Below are positions 36,066-44,565 of a stretch of DNA of 64,000 bases, one piece after another (position 1 is the stretch's first letter; each line of letters starts with the position of its first letter). The translations under genes were made by a program, and so were the position numbers. The notes beneath the pieces were generated by a model that had not been told where the DNA came from, did no database searches, and saw only the letters and a program-made list of their open reading frames with translations. Source of the DNA: Acidobacteriota bacterium (GTDB taxonomy: Bacteria; Acidobacteriota; Terriglobia; Terriglobales; SCQP01); contig SCQP01000002.1 in NCBI GenBank assembly GCA_004299485.1, positions 1-64,000 on the forward strand, given 5' to 3'.

Positions 36066-37525
36066 GATGCGGGCGCCCTCACGCTATCGGCTTGCGCGGC
36101 TTGCAATGCACCGAGCAGCTTTGCGCCCAGGCTGGAGACGTTGCCGGCGCCCTGGGTCAGGATTAAATCGCCGGGCCGCGCGGCACGGGCGGCGGCGCAG
36201 ATGGCCTCATCGGCGCTGGTTGCGTAGGTGACGAGGGCGCCGGTTGCGAGGGCCTGACGCGCCAGAGCCTCGCTCGAGACCCCGGGGATCGGGGCTTCGC
36301 CGGCGGGGTAAATATCCAGCAGCCAGGTCTGATCGGCGAGCGCGAGCACCTGGGCAAATTCGTGCTGCAAGTGCAGCGTGCGGGTGTAGCGATGGGGCTG
36401 AAAGATCATGAGCACGCGCCCGGGCGGGTTTCCCTGCGTGGGGTGATGCACGACCTCGCGGGCGGCGGCGAGGGTGGCGGCCAATTCGGTGGGGTGGTGG
36501 CCGTAGTCGTCGATGACACGCACGCCGCCGACTTCGCCCTTGAGCTGAAAGCGGCGATCGACGCCGCCGAAATCGGCGATGGCGGCGCGAATCAGTTCCA
36601 GGTCGCGGCCGAGGAGCAGGCCGACGGCTATCGCCGCGGTGGCATCGAGGACGTTGTGCAGGCCGGGGCGGCGAAGGCGGAATTCGCCCAGATCGCGGTT
36701 GGCGAGCTGCTCGCGGCCAAGCAAATGCGCCGCCGCCGTCGTGGGCTGCAGCGAGAAGCGTGCTTCCATGCCGTGCAGTTCCGGGCGCAGGACGCGCAGG
36801 TCGCAATCGTCGTGCAGTCCATAGCTGAGCGAGCGCCGGCGGATGCGCGGCAGGATGGCGCGGGTGGCTTCGTCGTCGGCGCCGACGATGACGGTGCCGT
36901 AGAACGGAACGCGGTTGGCGAAGGTCACGAAAGCGTCCTGAATGTCGCTCAGGTCGCGGTAGCAGTCCAGATGCTCGCGGTCGAGGTTGGTGATGATGGC
37001 CATGATGGGCGCCAGAGCGAGAAACGAGCGGTCGCTTTCGTCGGCTTCGGCGACGAGATAGTTGCTCGAGCCCAGGCGGGCGTTGGAGCCGATGGCGTCG
37101 AGGCGTCCGCCCACGACCACGGTGGGGTCGAGGCCGACGGCAGCGAGCACGGTGGCGATCATGGAGGTAGTGGTGGTTTTGCCGTGCATGCCGGCGACGG
37201 CGATGCCGAATTTGAGGCGCATCAGCTCGGCCAGCATTTCGGCGCGCGGGATGACGGGGATCTGTGCGGCGCGCGCGGCGGCGACCTCGGGGTTATCGGG
37301 CGCGACGGCGCTTGAGGTCACGACCACTTCGGCATCGCCGAGGTTGGCGGCGGCGTGGCCGATGTGGATGCGTGCGCCCATGGCCTGCAGGCGTTCGGTG
37401 ATGGGCGAGGCGCGCAGATCGGAGCCGGAGACGGGCCAGCCCTGTACCAGCAAGACTTCGGCGATGCCGCTCATGCCGATGCCGCCAATGCCTACGAAAT
37501 GAACACGAAAAATCCGGGAGAGCAT
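36062..37525 (-). CDS. murC: UDP-N-acetylmuramate--L-alanine ligase
   Basis: MurC adds L-alanine to UDP-MurNAc, the first peptide step of peptidoglycan synthesis, in the cytoplasm. The 487-residue protein has RVHFVGIGGIGMSGIAEVLL, the ATP-binding loop VAGMHGKTTTTSMIATVL, DESDRSFLALAPIMAIITNLDREHLD, GLHNVLDATAAIAVGL, VIDDYGHHPTELAATLAAAR and LIFQPHRYTRT-type motif. The start at 37525 (MLSRIFRVHF) has GGAG about 8 nt upstream; the frame continues upstream without support. It is first in murC-ftsQ-ftsA, a shortened dcw cluster without murB, ddl or ftsZ. Confidence 0.96.
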   Translation of the reverse strand: MLSRIFRVHFVGIGGIGMSGIAEVLLVQGWPVSGSDLRASPITERLQAMGARIHIGHAAANLGDAEVVVTSSAVAPDNPEVAAARAAQIPVIPRAEMLAELMRLKFGIAVAGMHGKTTTTSMIATVLAAVGLDPTVVVGGRLDAIGSNARLGSSNYLVAEADESDRSFLALAPIMAIITNLDREHLDCYRDLSDIQDAFVTFANRVPFYGTVIVGADDEATRAILPRIRRRSLSYGLHDDCDLRVLRPELHGMEARFSLQPTTAAAHLLGREQLANRDLGEFRLRRPGLHNVLDATAAIAVGLLLGRDLELIRAAIADFGGVDRRFQLKGEVGGVRVIDDYGHHPTELAATLAAAREVVHHPTQGNPPGRVLMIFQPHRYTRTLHLQHEFAQVLALADQTWLLDIYPAGEAPIPGVSSEALARQALATGALVTYATSADEAICAAARAARPGDLILTQGAGNVSSLGAKLLGALQAAQADSVRAPAS

Positions 37526-37569
37526 GCCTTTGCTCCATCGTACCCGCGCCCGTGCTGCCCGGCTAGGTA

Positions 37570-38046
37570 CTACTGAGTTGCGGGTCCGCCAGCGGCCTTT
37601 TGGAGCGCGGCGAGGTCGAATTTTTTCATCGTCAACATGGCCTGAAAGGCCTGCGGGTGCCGGATCAGCTCCATGATTTCCGACGGCACGATCTGCCAGG
37701 AGAGACCGAAGCGGTCGGTCAGCCAGCCGCATTGAATCTCCTGGCCGCCCTCGGTCAGGTGTGACCAGTAATAGTCAATTTCGGCTTGGTCCCGGCAGGT
37801 CACGAAAAAAGACACCGCGGGGTTGAACTGATATGCCGGACCGCCATTGAGGGCCACAAAGGGATGGCCGCTCAGCTCGAATTCGAGGGTCAAAATGGCG
37901 CCTTTAGGACCGGGCGCCCCCGCCGGGTTGCGCAGCTCGCGAAGGCGGCGCGAGTTCGGGAAGACGCTGAGATAAAAATCCACGGCGGCTTCGGCATTAT
38001 CGTTGAACCACAAGAAGGGGGTGATCTGGGGTGGTTTCAAGGGCAT
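37570..38046 (-). CDS. PhnB-like VOC-superfamily protein
   Basis: The 158-residue protein has the PhnB/3-demethylubiquinone methyltransferase-like VOC fold: ITPFLWFNDNAEAAVDFYLS-type start, LTLEFELSGHPFVALNGGPA, and the C-terminal CGWLTDRFGLSWQIVPSEIM then the terminal MLTMKKFDLAALQKA. Despite the database name, such proteins usually lack proven methyltransferase activity and the function is unknown. GGAG precedes the ATG by about 8 nt. It is divergent from gmhB and downstream of nothing obvious. Confidence 0.88.
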   Translation of the reverse strand: MPLKPPQITPFLWFNDNAEAAVDFYLSVFPNSRRLRELRNPAGAPGPKGAILTLEFELSGHPFVALNGGPAYQFNPAVSFFVTCRDQAEIDYYWSHLTEGGQEIQCGWLTDRFGLSWQIVPSEIMELIRHPQAFQAMLTMKKFDLAALQKAAGGPATQ

Positions 38047-38086
38047 AACCGTGCTCCTGCAGGTTTCGTTATAAGCTAAGTGGGCG

Positions 38087-38656
38087 ATGCGACCGGCGAT
38101 TTTCTTCGACCGTGATGGAACGCTGAACGAAGAGGTTGGCTACGCCGGCCGGCCCGAGCAATTTCATATTTTCCCATACGCGGCGGCGGCGGTGCGCGCG
38201 GTTAATGATGCCGGCTGGGCGGCGGTCTTGGTGACCAACCAGGCGGGGGTGGCGCGGGGCTACTATGCCGAAGCTGCCATTCACGAACTGCACGCTATCC
38301 TGCAGGATAACCTCGCTGCCGGAGGAGCGCACCTGGATGCGACTTACTACTGTCCCCATCATCCTGAAGGGGTGGTAGCTGGTTATGCGGGCGTGTGTGA
38401 GTGCCGCAAACCCGCGCCGGGGATGTTGCGCCAGGCTGAGCGCGAGCTCGGCCTGGACTTGGCGCGGTCGTGGGTGATCGGCGACCGCTACCACGATGTA
38501 GACCTGGCTCATGCCGTGGGCGCACGCGCGGTGCTGGTGCGCACCGGGTATGGGGAAGCGCAGCTTCTGGAAAAGCCGGACCTGAAGCCGGAGCACATCG
38601 CCGACGATGCCCTGGCGGCCTGCCAGTGGATTCTGGTTGGCGTCAACGGTGGTTGA
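38087..38656 (+). CDS. gmhB: D-glycero-beta-D-manno-heptose-1,7-bisphosphate 7-phosphatase
   Basis: GmhB is a HAD phosphatase in ADP-heptose synthesis for the LPS inner core. The 189-residue protein has the nucleophile motif IFFDRDGTLNEEVGY, VTNQAGVARGYY, the zinc-loop CPHHPEGV ... CECRKPAPGML, and WVIGDRYHDVDLAHAVGA. The start at 38087 has no ribosome site; TATAAG lies 11 nt upstream, so the transcript may be leaderless. The stop codon lies inside a 12-bp perfect inverted repeat. It heads the heptose gene cluster. Confidence 0.93.
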   Translation: MRPAIFFDRDGTLNEEVGYAGRPEQFHIFPYAAAAVRAVNDAGWAAVLVTNQAGVARGYYAEAAIHELHAILQDNLAAGGAHLDATYYCPHHPEGVVAGYAGVCECRKPAPGMLRQAERELGLDLARSWVIGDRYHDVDLAHAVGARAVLVRTGYGEAQLLEKPDLKPEHIADDALAACQWILVGVNGG

Positions 38657-38671
38657 TTATCAACCACCGTT
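38645..38671. repeat. Perfect palindrome straddling the gmhB stop codon
   Basis: AACGGTGGTTGA (38645-38656) and TCAACCACCGTT (38660-38671) are perfect complements around TTA. The gmhB stop TGA is the end of the left arm. No T tract follows, so a simple intrinsic terminator is unlikely; it may protect the 3' end or be a trace of a repeat insertion. Confidence 0.7.
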
Positions 38672-38728
38672 ATCGACCTGGCGTGGCCGCCCCGCTGCCG
38701 CCGATCCGCAGCGCCTAACAGCGGCATT

Positions 38729-38838
38729 GTGGCTCGCCACTATTTGCCCTGGTCGCTCCCGCTGGTCGCTTGGAGTGCGGGCTTCGATTCCCGGCAGGGT
38801 CCGCCCGCTGACGCTCAGGGCTCCTCCAAGCTGCCGCC
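38729..38838. repeat. 110-bp dispersed repeat (GTGGCTCGCCAC family), copy 2
   Basis: It lies in the 284-bp gap between gmhB and hldA and in the same orientation as copies 1 and 3. It differs from copy 1 by a few bases (TATTTG for TTTTTG, a GCTTGG for GCTCGG, GACGCTC for GGCGCTC). It is followed by CAAGCTTACAG, one of the short units seen near other copies. Confidence 0.9.
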
Positions 38839-38940
38839 ACAAGCTTACAGTTGGCTGCCCGACAGCAGCGCAATGCTAGCCCCGAGAGCCCATGCCGGAC
38901 GTGCCGCATGAGTTCGGGGTTTTGTTAAGCTAAGCTGGCG

Positions 38941-39936
38941 ATGCGAGCAGCCACAGACAATCTGCGGCAGGTGCTGGGCCGGTTTTCGCGGCTGACGGTC
39001 ACAGTGTGGGGCGACCTGGTGGCCGATGTGTTTGTGGATGGCGAGATCGCGCGGGTGTCACGCGAGGCGCCGGTGCTGATTCTGAAGCAGCGGCGGCGGC
39101 AGGTGGCGGCGGGCGGCGGAGCGAATGCGGCGCTGAATCTGGCGGCGCTGGGGGTGACGGTGCGGCTGGTGGGTGCGGTGGGTGCGGATGAGCCGGGCCG
39201 GGAACTACTGCGGATTTTTCGCACCGCGGGCATTGCGACCGGCGAGGTGCTGCGGCTACGCGAGCGGCCGACACCGACCAAAACACGGATTCTGGCGCAT
39301 CATGCCCATACCGCGCCGCAGCAGGTGGTACGGCTCGACCATGAACCGGCGGGGTTGCCGGCGGCGCAGCAGCGGGCACTGGCAGCGGCAGCGCGGCGGG
39401 CGGTGCGGGGGGCGCAGGCGCTGCTGCTTTCTGATTACGGCTACGGCGCGGTGACGCCTGGCGCGGCGGCCACGGTGGCGGCGCACGTGCCGGTTTCTGC
39501 CGTGGACGCACGCTTTCAGATTGCCGGCTATGCCGGTTTTACCGCGGCGACCCCCAACGAGCCGGAACTGGAAGCGGCTCTGAACGTTAAGATTGCGGAG
39601 GCTGCCGAGCCGCTGGCGGCACTGGAGCAGGCAGGGCACAAGCTGCTGCGGCGCCTGCGCTGCCGACATTTGCTGGTGACGCGCGGGCGGGACGGCATGG
39701 CGTTGTTCGAGCCGGGACAGCGCACGCGGCATTGGCCGGTGTTCGGCGCGCAGCAGGCGCTCGACGTCACTGGCGCCGGCGACACCGTGATCGCCGTCTT
39801 TACCGCGGCGCTGGCGGCCGGGGCCGATGGGCCGACGGCGGCGCAATTGGCGAATTGTGCGGGCGGGCTGGTGGTGATGAAACCGGGGACCGCAACGGTG
39901 TCTGCGGGGGAGCTGAGCGATGCTGTGCAGCGATAA
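38941..39936 (+). CDS. hldA: D-glycero-beta-D-manno-heptose-7-phosphate kinase (HldE N-terminal domain type)
   Basis: The 331-residue PfkB/ribokinase-family enzyme phosphorylates heptose 7-phosphate at C1. It shows TVTVWGDLVADVFVDGEIAR, GGGANAALNLAALGVTVRLV, the TPTKTRILAHHAHTAPQQVV segment found in RfaE kinases, LLLSDYGYGAVTPG, PNEPELEAAL, LLVTRGRDGMALFE and the catalytic DVTGAGDTVIAVFTAAL. In E. coli this domain is fused to the nucleotidyltransferase; here they are two genes overlapping by 17 bp. TAAGCT lies about 9 nt before the ATG with no ribosome site. Confidence 0.93.
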   Translation: MRAATDNLRQVLGRFSRLTVTVWGDLVADVFVDGEIARVSREAPVLILKQRRRQVAAGGGANAALNLAALGVTVRLVGAVGADEPGRELLRIFRTAGIATGEVLRLRERPTPTKTRILAHHAHTAPQQVVRLDHEPAGLPAAQQRALAAAARRAVRGAQALLLSDYGYGAVTPGAAATVAAHVPVSAVDARFQIAGYAGFTAATPNEPELEAALNVKIAEAAEPLAALEQAGHKLLRRLRCRHLLVTRGRDGMALFEPGQRTRHWPVFGAQQALDVTGAGDTVIAVFTAALAAGADGPTAAQLANCAGGLVVMKPGTATVSAGELSDAVQR

Positions 39937-40402
39937 GATTCTTGCGCGGGAGCCATTGCTGAACCGCGCACGGGAGTGGCGGGGCCGGAGGCAGACGATC
40001 GCGCTGGCGAATGGCTGCTTTGACATTTTGCATGTGGGGCATGTCCGCTATTTGCAGGCAGCGGCGGCGGTGGCTGACCAACTGGTGGTGGCGATCAATT
40101 CCGACGCCAGCACACGCCAGCTCAAAGGGGAGGGCCGGCCGATTCTGCCGGAGCAGGCGCGCGCGGAGCTGGTGGCGGCGGTGCGCGGCGTGGCGGCGGT
40201 GACGGTGTTTGACGAACTTAGCGTCGAGCCCCTGCTGCGCACGCTGCACCCGGACTTTCATGTCAAAGGCACCGATTACACCATGGAATCAGTGCCGGAG
40301 GCGGCCATAGCGCGCGAGCTGGGGATTGCCGTGCGCATCGTGGGGGACCCGAAGCACCACTCCACCCGGGAGCTGCTGGACCGGCTGCGCGGCGCCGATT
40401 GA
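39920..40402 (+). CDS. hldC: D-glycero-beta-D-manno-heptose 1-phosphate adenylyltransferase
   Basis: The 160-residue cytidylyltransferase-like protein makes ADP-heptose from heptose 1-phosphate and ATP. It has ALANGCFDILHVGHVRYLQA with the catalytic HxGH, VVAINSDASTRQLKGEGRP, the substrate-specific VTVFDELSVEPLLRTLHPD and HVKGTDY. GGGGAG precedes the ATG by about 8 nt, within the end of hldA. It is the second half of HldE as a separate gene. Confidence 0.93.
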   Translation: MLCSDKILAREPLLNRAREWRGRRQTIALANGCFDILHVGHVRYLQAAAAVADQLVVAINSDASTRQLKGEGRPILPEQARAELVAAVRGVAAVTVFDELSVEPLLRTLHPDFHVKGTDYTMESVPEAAIARELGIAVRIVGDPKHHSTRELLDRLRGAD

Positions 40403-40470
40403 TCGGCGATACTGAGTAGACCGTGGCTCCTCGTGAACCCAACGGAGGCAATGGCAGCCCGAACGGGCCG

Positions 40471-41490
40471 ATGCGCATTCTGATCGTCAAGCTCAGCAGC
40501 CTGGGCGACATCGTGCATGCGCTGCCGGTCGCGCGCAGTTTGCGCGCGACGATGCCGCAGGCGCGGCTGGCGTGGGTGGTCGAGAAGAAGTGGTTGCCGC
40601 TGGTTGAGCGCCATCCTGATCTGGACGAGGTGTTTACGGTCGACAGCCTGGCGTTGCGCAAGCCGCCGCGGCCGTGGGAGGAGTTTCGTGATGATGTGCG
40701 CCGCGTGCGGGCGTTTCATCCTGACATTACGCTGGATTTACAAGGCACGGTGAAATCGGCGACGATTGTGCGGCTGAGCGGCGCGGCGCAGCGTATTGGC
40801 TTTGCCAAGCCGGTGCTGCGGGAATGGCTGGCGGGCTTCGCCTACAATCAGCACGTGCAAGCGACCAGCGTTCATACGGTGGACCAATACCTGGATATCG
40901 CGGCGGCCGCCGTGGCCGGCGGTGGGTTGCAGCGCATTTACGAATTTCCGTTTCCGATACCTATTGAGGCGCAGCGCACGGCCGATGACTGGATTGCGAG
41001 CAACGCGATTGGCGAATTTGCTTTTCTGTCGCCCGGGGGTGGATGGGCGTCGAAACGCTGGCCAAGCGCACGCTACGCACGGTTGGCGGAGCTGCTGGAG
41101 CAGGATTACGGGCTGGCGGTGGTGCTCAATCGAGGGCCGGGGGAAGAGCAGATGGAGCAGGCCTACCGGCGCGCCAATGCGGTGCGCGCGCGGCTGTTTT
41201 CCGGCGATGTGTGTGAGCTGGCGGCCATGCTCAAGCGCGCGCGGCTGGTGATTGGCGGCGATACCGGGCCGCTGCAGTTGGCGGCGGCTCTGGATGTGCC
41301 TACCGTGGCGTTGTTTGGGCCCACCGACCCGGCGCGCAATGGTCCGTACTCGCGCCATAGCCGTGTGATCCGCCGAACCAACCTGACTACTTACAAGCGC
41401 GGCGCAACGTACTCGCCGGCGATGCTGGCGATTACACCGGAAGAAGTGGCGGCGGCGTGCGGTGAATTGCTGGAGCAGACGACGCGATGA
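40471..41490 (+). CDS. waaC: ADP-heptose--LPS heptosyltransferase I-like glycosyltransferase
   Basis: This GT9-family enzyme (339 residues) transfers heptose from ADP-heptose to Kdo of the LPS inner core at the cytoplasmic face. It has MRILIVKLSSLGDIVHALPV (WaaC start), WVVEKKWLPLVERHPDLDEV, DLQGTVKSATIVRLSGA, FLSPGGGWASKRWPSARYA and GGDTGPLQLAAALDVPTVAL-FGPTDPARNGPY. A GTG at 40423 would add 16 Gly/Pro-rich residues; the family start at 40471 is preferred. It overlaps the next gene by 4 bp (ATGA). Confidence 0.9.
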   Translation: MRILIVKLSSLGDIVHALPVARSLRATMPQARLAWVVEKKWLPLVERHPDLDEVFTVDSLALRKPPRPWEEFRDDVRRVRAFHPDITLDLQGTVKSATIVRLSGAAQRIGFAKPVLREWLAGFAYNQHVQATSVHTVDQYLDIAAAAVAGGGLQRIYEFPFPIPIEAQRTADDWIASNAIGEFAFLSPGGGWASKRWPSARYARLAELLEQDYGLAVVLNRGPGEEQMEQAYRRANAVRARLFSGDVCELAAMLKRARLVIGGDTGPLQLAAALDVPTVALFGPTDPARNGPYSRHSRVIRRTNLTTYKRGATYSPAMLAITPEEVAAACGELLEQTTR

Positions 41491-42038
41491 GTTCCGCACT
41501 GCAACGCTGGCGTGTGCCGTTGGGGTTTGTGGCGGGGGTGGCGCTGATCGTGTGGGCGCATCCGCGGCCCTTGAGCCTTGCGATGGGGCTGCCGATTGCG
41601 GCGCTCGGGCTGGCCTTGCGCGCCTGCGCTGCCGGCTACATCCGCAAGAATGATGCCCTGGCGACGACCGGCCCGTATCGCTATACGCGCAATCCGCTGT
41701 ACCTGGGCAGTGCGCTACTGGGCGCAGGGTTTGTGATTGCGGCGGATTATTGGCTGCTGGCGGTGCTGGCGCTCGTGCTGCTGCTGGGGGTGTACCTGCC
41801 GGTGATTCGCGCCGAAGAAGGCTACCTGGCGGAACGCTTTGGCGCTGCCTTTCAGGAATACGCCGCGCGGGTGCCGCGGTTGCTGCCGCGCTTCGGACGC
41901 TGGGGTGAGGGCGCGCGGGGCGGATTCTCGCTGGCCTTGTATCGCCGGCACCGGGAATATCAGGCGCTGGCGGGGTTTTGTTTCCTGGCGGTGGTGCTGG
42001 TGCTGAAGTGGAAGCTGCACGTGGTGGCGCCGTGGTAG
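41487..42038 (+). CDS. Membrane methyltransferase of the ICMT/PEMT-like family
   Basis: The 183-residue integral membrane protein has three to four helices (VPLGFVAGVALIVWA, SLAMGLPIAALGLAL, WLLAVLALVLLLGVYLPVI) and the SAM-binding signature GPYRYTRNPLYLGSALLGAG, then EEGYLAERFGAAFQEYAARVP. Family members methylate isoprenylcysteines, phospholipids or other membrane molecules; the substrate here is unknown, though its place in the heptose cluster hints at an envelope role. A last helix (ALAGFCFLAVVLVLKW) follows a basic loop. Confidence 0.87.
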   Translation: MSSALQRWRVPLGFVAGVALIVWAHPRPLSLAMGLPIAALGLALRACAAGYIRKNDALATTGPYRYTRNPLYLGSALLGAGFVIAADYWLLAVLALVLLLGVYLPVIRAEEGYLAERFGAAFQEYAARVPRLLPRFGRWGEGARGGFSLALYRRHREYQALAGFCFLAVVLVLKWKLHVVAPW

Positions 42039-42769
42039 GGCTGAGCTTCCTGTTGGGCTTGCTGCTGGCAGGCGTGTGGGGAGGCGTGGCGCAAACGCCC
42101 GAGCCCCCGGCGCCGCCGCTGGCGGGAACGCTGCACTATGTGGCTCACTGGCGTCTGCTGCCTGCGGGCACGGCCAGCCTGAGCTGGACCGAGCAGGGAG
42201 GGCAGCGGCAGATCCATTTCACGGCGAATGGATCGGAGCTGGTCGATCTGTTTTATCCGGTGCATGACAATATGGTTTCCAACTACGATCCGGCGACGTT
42301 CTGTACCACCAGCGCGGTGAACAACACGCTGGAGGGCCGGCGCCACCGGCTGACGGATATTCAGTTCGAGCCGGAGCAGCACCGGCTCATTCTGGATGAA
42401 ACCAATCCCGCAGCGCACCCGCCGGCGCACAAGCACGACGTCAAACCGATTCCCGGCTGTGTCGCCGATATGCTAACGGCGCTGGATTACATCCGGGCGC
42501 AGCGGTTGCATGTGGGCGACAGTTACAGCTTCCGGGTCAACGAGGGTGGCAAGACGAGCGATGTGCGCTGCGTCGTCGATTTGCACGAAACCATCAGCAC
42601 GCCGGCGGGCCGGTTTTCGGCGGTACGGGTGCGGCCCGAGCTGATGAGTGGCGGCGACAAAAAGCTGGGTCAGCTCTGGGTCTGGTTCAGCGATGATGCG
42701 CGGCATCTGCCGGTCGAGATTCAGACGCGCGCCTTCTGGGGCACGCTGACGGCGCAACTGACGAAGTAG
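42032..42769 (+). CDS. Exported DUF3108-type protein
   Basis: The 245-residue protein has a signal peptide (VVGLSFLLGLLLAGVWGGVA-Q) and a DUF3108-like body: LHYVAHWRLLPAGTASLSW, then FYPVHDNMVSNYDP, ending VWFSDDARHLPVEIQTRAFWGTLTAQL, the family's C-terminal hallmark. DUF3108 proteins are periplasmic beta-rich proteins of unknown function. I chose the GTG at 42032, which overlaps the methyltransferase stop and gives a proper signal peptide; a TTG at 41978 is less likely. Confidence 0.85.
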   Translation: MVGLSFLLGLLLAGVWGGVAQTPEPPAPPLAGTLHYVAHWRLLPAGTASLSWTEQGGQRQIHFTANGSELVDLFYPVHDNMVSNYDPATFCTTSAVNNTLEGRRHRLTDIQFEPEQHRLILDETNPAAHPPAHKHDVKPIPGCVADMLTALDYIRAQRLHVGDSYSFRVNEGGKTSDVRCVVDLHETISTPAGRFSAVRVRPELMSGGDKKLGQLWVWFSDDARHLPVEIQTRAFWGTLTAQLTK

Positions 42770-42786
42770 TTCTCAATTATCAGTTG

Positions 42787-42853
42787 TCAGTTTTCAGCCG
42801 GACGGTGACGCCCGCGGGATCTCAGCGGATGGCGGGGCAAAACTGAAAACTGA
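42787..42853. repeat. Inverted CAGTTTTCAG units between convergent genes
   Basis: TCAGTTTTCAG (42787-42797) and CTGAAAACTGA (42843-42853) are perfect 11-bp complements 45 bp apart, and CTGAAAACT recurs at about 42864. They lie between the ends of the DUF3108 and carboxylase genes and could act as a weak convergent terminator. The units resemble those at 22267 and 33644. Confidence 0.55.
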
Positions 42854-42873
42854 TTACAGAAAACTGAAAACTT

Positions 42874-44421
42874 CTAGAGGGGGATGTTGCCGTGCTTTTT
42901 CCGGGGGAGGGTCTGGCGCTTGCCTTGCAGGATTTCAAGGGCCTGGATGAGGCGGGCGCGGGTTTCGCGGGGGCGGATGACGGCGTCGATGTAGCCGCGC
43001 TCGACGGCAGGGAAAGGCGAGGCGAAGCGCTCACGGAACTCGGCGGTGAGGCGGCGGCGGGTGGCGTCGGGATCGGGGGCGGCTTCGATTTCGCGGCGGT
43101 GAATTACATTCACGGCGGCTTCGGCGCCCATGACGGCCAGCTCCGCCGTGGGCCAGGCCAGGTTCACGTCAGTGCGGATGTGCTTGGAGGCCATGACGCA
43201 GTACGCGCCGCCATAGGCCTTGCGGGTGATGACGGTGAGTTTGGGCACAGTGGCCTCGGCGAAGGCGAAGAGCAGCTTGGCGCCGTGGCGGATGATGCCG
43301 CCCCACTCCTGCTGCGTGCCGGGCAGAAAGCCGGGAACGTCTTCGAAGGTGACGAGGGGGATGTTGAAGGCGTCGCAGAAACGCACGAAGCGAGCGCCTT
43401 TCACGCTGGCGTTGATGTCGAGCACGCCCGCGAGGTGCAGGGGCTGATTGGCGACGACACCCACACTGCGGCCGTTCAGGCGGGCGTAGCCGATGACCAG
43501 GTTGGGGGCGTATTGCTCGGCGATTTCGAAAAAATAGCCGTCGTCGGCCACGGCGCGAATCACGTCGCGGATGTCGTAGGCCTGATCGCTCGATGCCGGG
43601 ACAAGGGAATCCAGTTCGGAGGCGGAGCGGCCGGCGGGATCGCTGGTGGGCCGACGCGGGGGATCATCGAGGTTATTCGAGGGAAGAAAACTCAGCAATT
43701 CGCGGATCATGGCCAGGCAGGACTCATCGCTATCCGCAATGAACTGGGCGACGCCGCTGGTGCGGTTGTGGGTGAGGGCGCCGCCCAGATCTTCCTTGCT
43801 TACCTCCTCGTGTGTGACCGCTTTAATAACATCCGGCCCGGTCACAAACATGTGAGCCGTGGGATGGACCATGAAGATGAAGTCGGTGATGGCGGGTGAG
43901 TAGACCGCGCCGCCAGCACAGGGCCCGAGGATGGCCGAAATCTGCGGGATGAGGCCGCTGGCCAGGGTGTTGCGCAGGAAAATGTCGGCGTAGCCGCCGA
44001 GGGAGGCCACGCCCTCCTGAATCCGGGCGCCGCCGCTGTCATTCAGTCCGATGACCGGGGCGCCGATCTGCATGGCCTGATCCATAATTTTGCAAATCTT
44101 GGCGGCATTGGCCTCCGAAAGTGTGCCGCCCATAACGGTGAAGTCCTGGGCAAAGACGAAGACAGGGCGGCCATCAATGCGGCCATATCCCGTCACTACG
44201 CCATCGCCTGGGATGCGCTGCTGGGCCAAGCCAAAGTCCTCGACACGGTGCTGGACCAACTGACCGGATTCCTGGAATGTGCCCTCGTCTAGCAGAACCT
44301 CAATGCGCTCGCGCGCCAGGAGTTTGCCCTGCTCGTGCTGATGCTCCTGCCGCTTGGTTCCACCACCCGCTTCGGCGGCAGCAACGCGACGTTCTAATTC
44401 GGTCCAATGTTGTTCGTGCAT
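42874..44421 (-). CDS. Acyl-CoA (propionyl-/methylmalonyl-CoA type) carboxylase beta subunit
   Basis: The 515-residue carboxyltransferase has [40 protein letters not shown], the oxyanion-hole glycines [36 protein letters not shown], and the C-terminal half [40 protein letters not shown] and [16 protein letters not shown]. It would pass carboxyl from biotin to propionyl-CoA (or be part of a methylmalonyl-CoA decarboxylase). No biotin carboxylase or BCCP gene is adjacent. It may feed the B12 mutase pathway 8 kb away, but that mutase looks isobutyryl-type. Confidence 0.92.
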   Translation of the reverse strand: MHEQHWTELERRVAAAEAGGGTKRQEHQHEQGKLLARERIEVLLDEGTFQESGQLVQHRVEDFGLAQQRIPGDGVVTGYGRIDGRPVFVFAQDFTVMGGTLSEANAAKICKIMDQAMQIGAPVIGLNDSGGARIQEGVASLGGYADIFLRNTLASGLIPQISAILGPCAGGAVYSPAITDFIFMVHPTAHMFVTGPDVIKAVTHEEVSKEDLGGALTHNRTSGVAQFIADSDESCLAMIRELLSFLPSNNLDDPPRRPTSDPAGRSASELDSLVPASSDQAYDIRDVIRAVADDGYFFEIAEQYAPNLVIGYARLNGRSVGVVANQPLHLAGVLDINASVKGARFVRFCDAFNIPLVTFEDVPGFLPGTQQEWGGIIRHGAKLLFAFAEATVPKLTVITRKAYGGAYCVMASKHIRTDVNLAWPTAELAVMGAEAAVNVIHRREIEAAPDPDATRRRLTAEFRERFASPFPAVERGYIDAVIRPRETRARLIQALEILQGKRQTLPRKKHGNIPL

Positions 44422-44565
44422 GCTGTTGTGTGCTTTATGAAAAATGGAAATGTTGGTTTTGCGATTTCAAAAACAACCAGGGCGTGCTAAAATGGTGGTT
44501 ATTCGCCGCAATACTACAGATTTTCGTGGTTAATATTCCACGCAAATCGGCGAGGGAAGACTCCA

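Noticed and set aside
37570-38046. Naming the PhnB-like protein a ubiquinone methyltransferase
   Set aside because: The VOC fold has no SAM-binding site; the name is a historic database label.
38645-38671. Intrinsic terminator after gmhB
   Set aside because: The perfect stem is not followed by a T tract in either direction.
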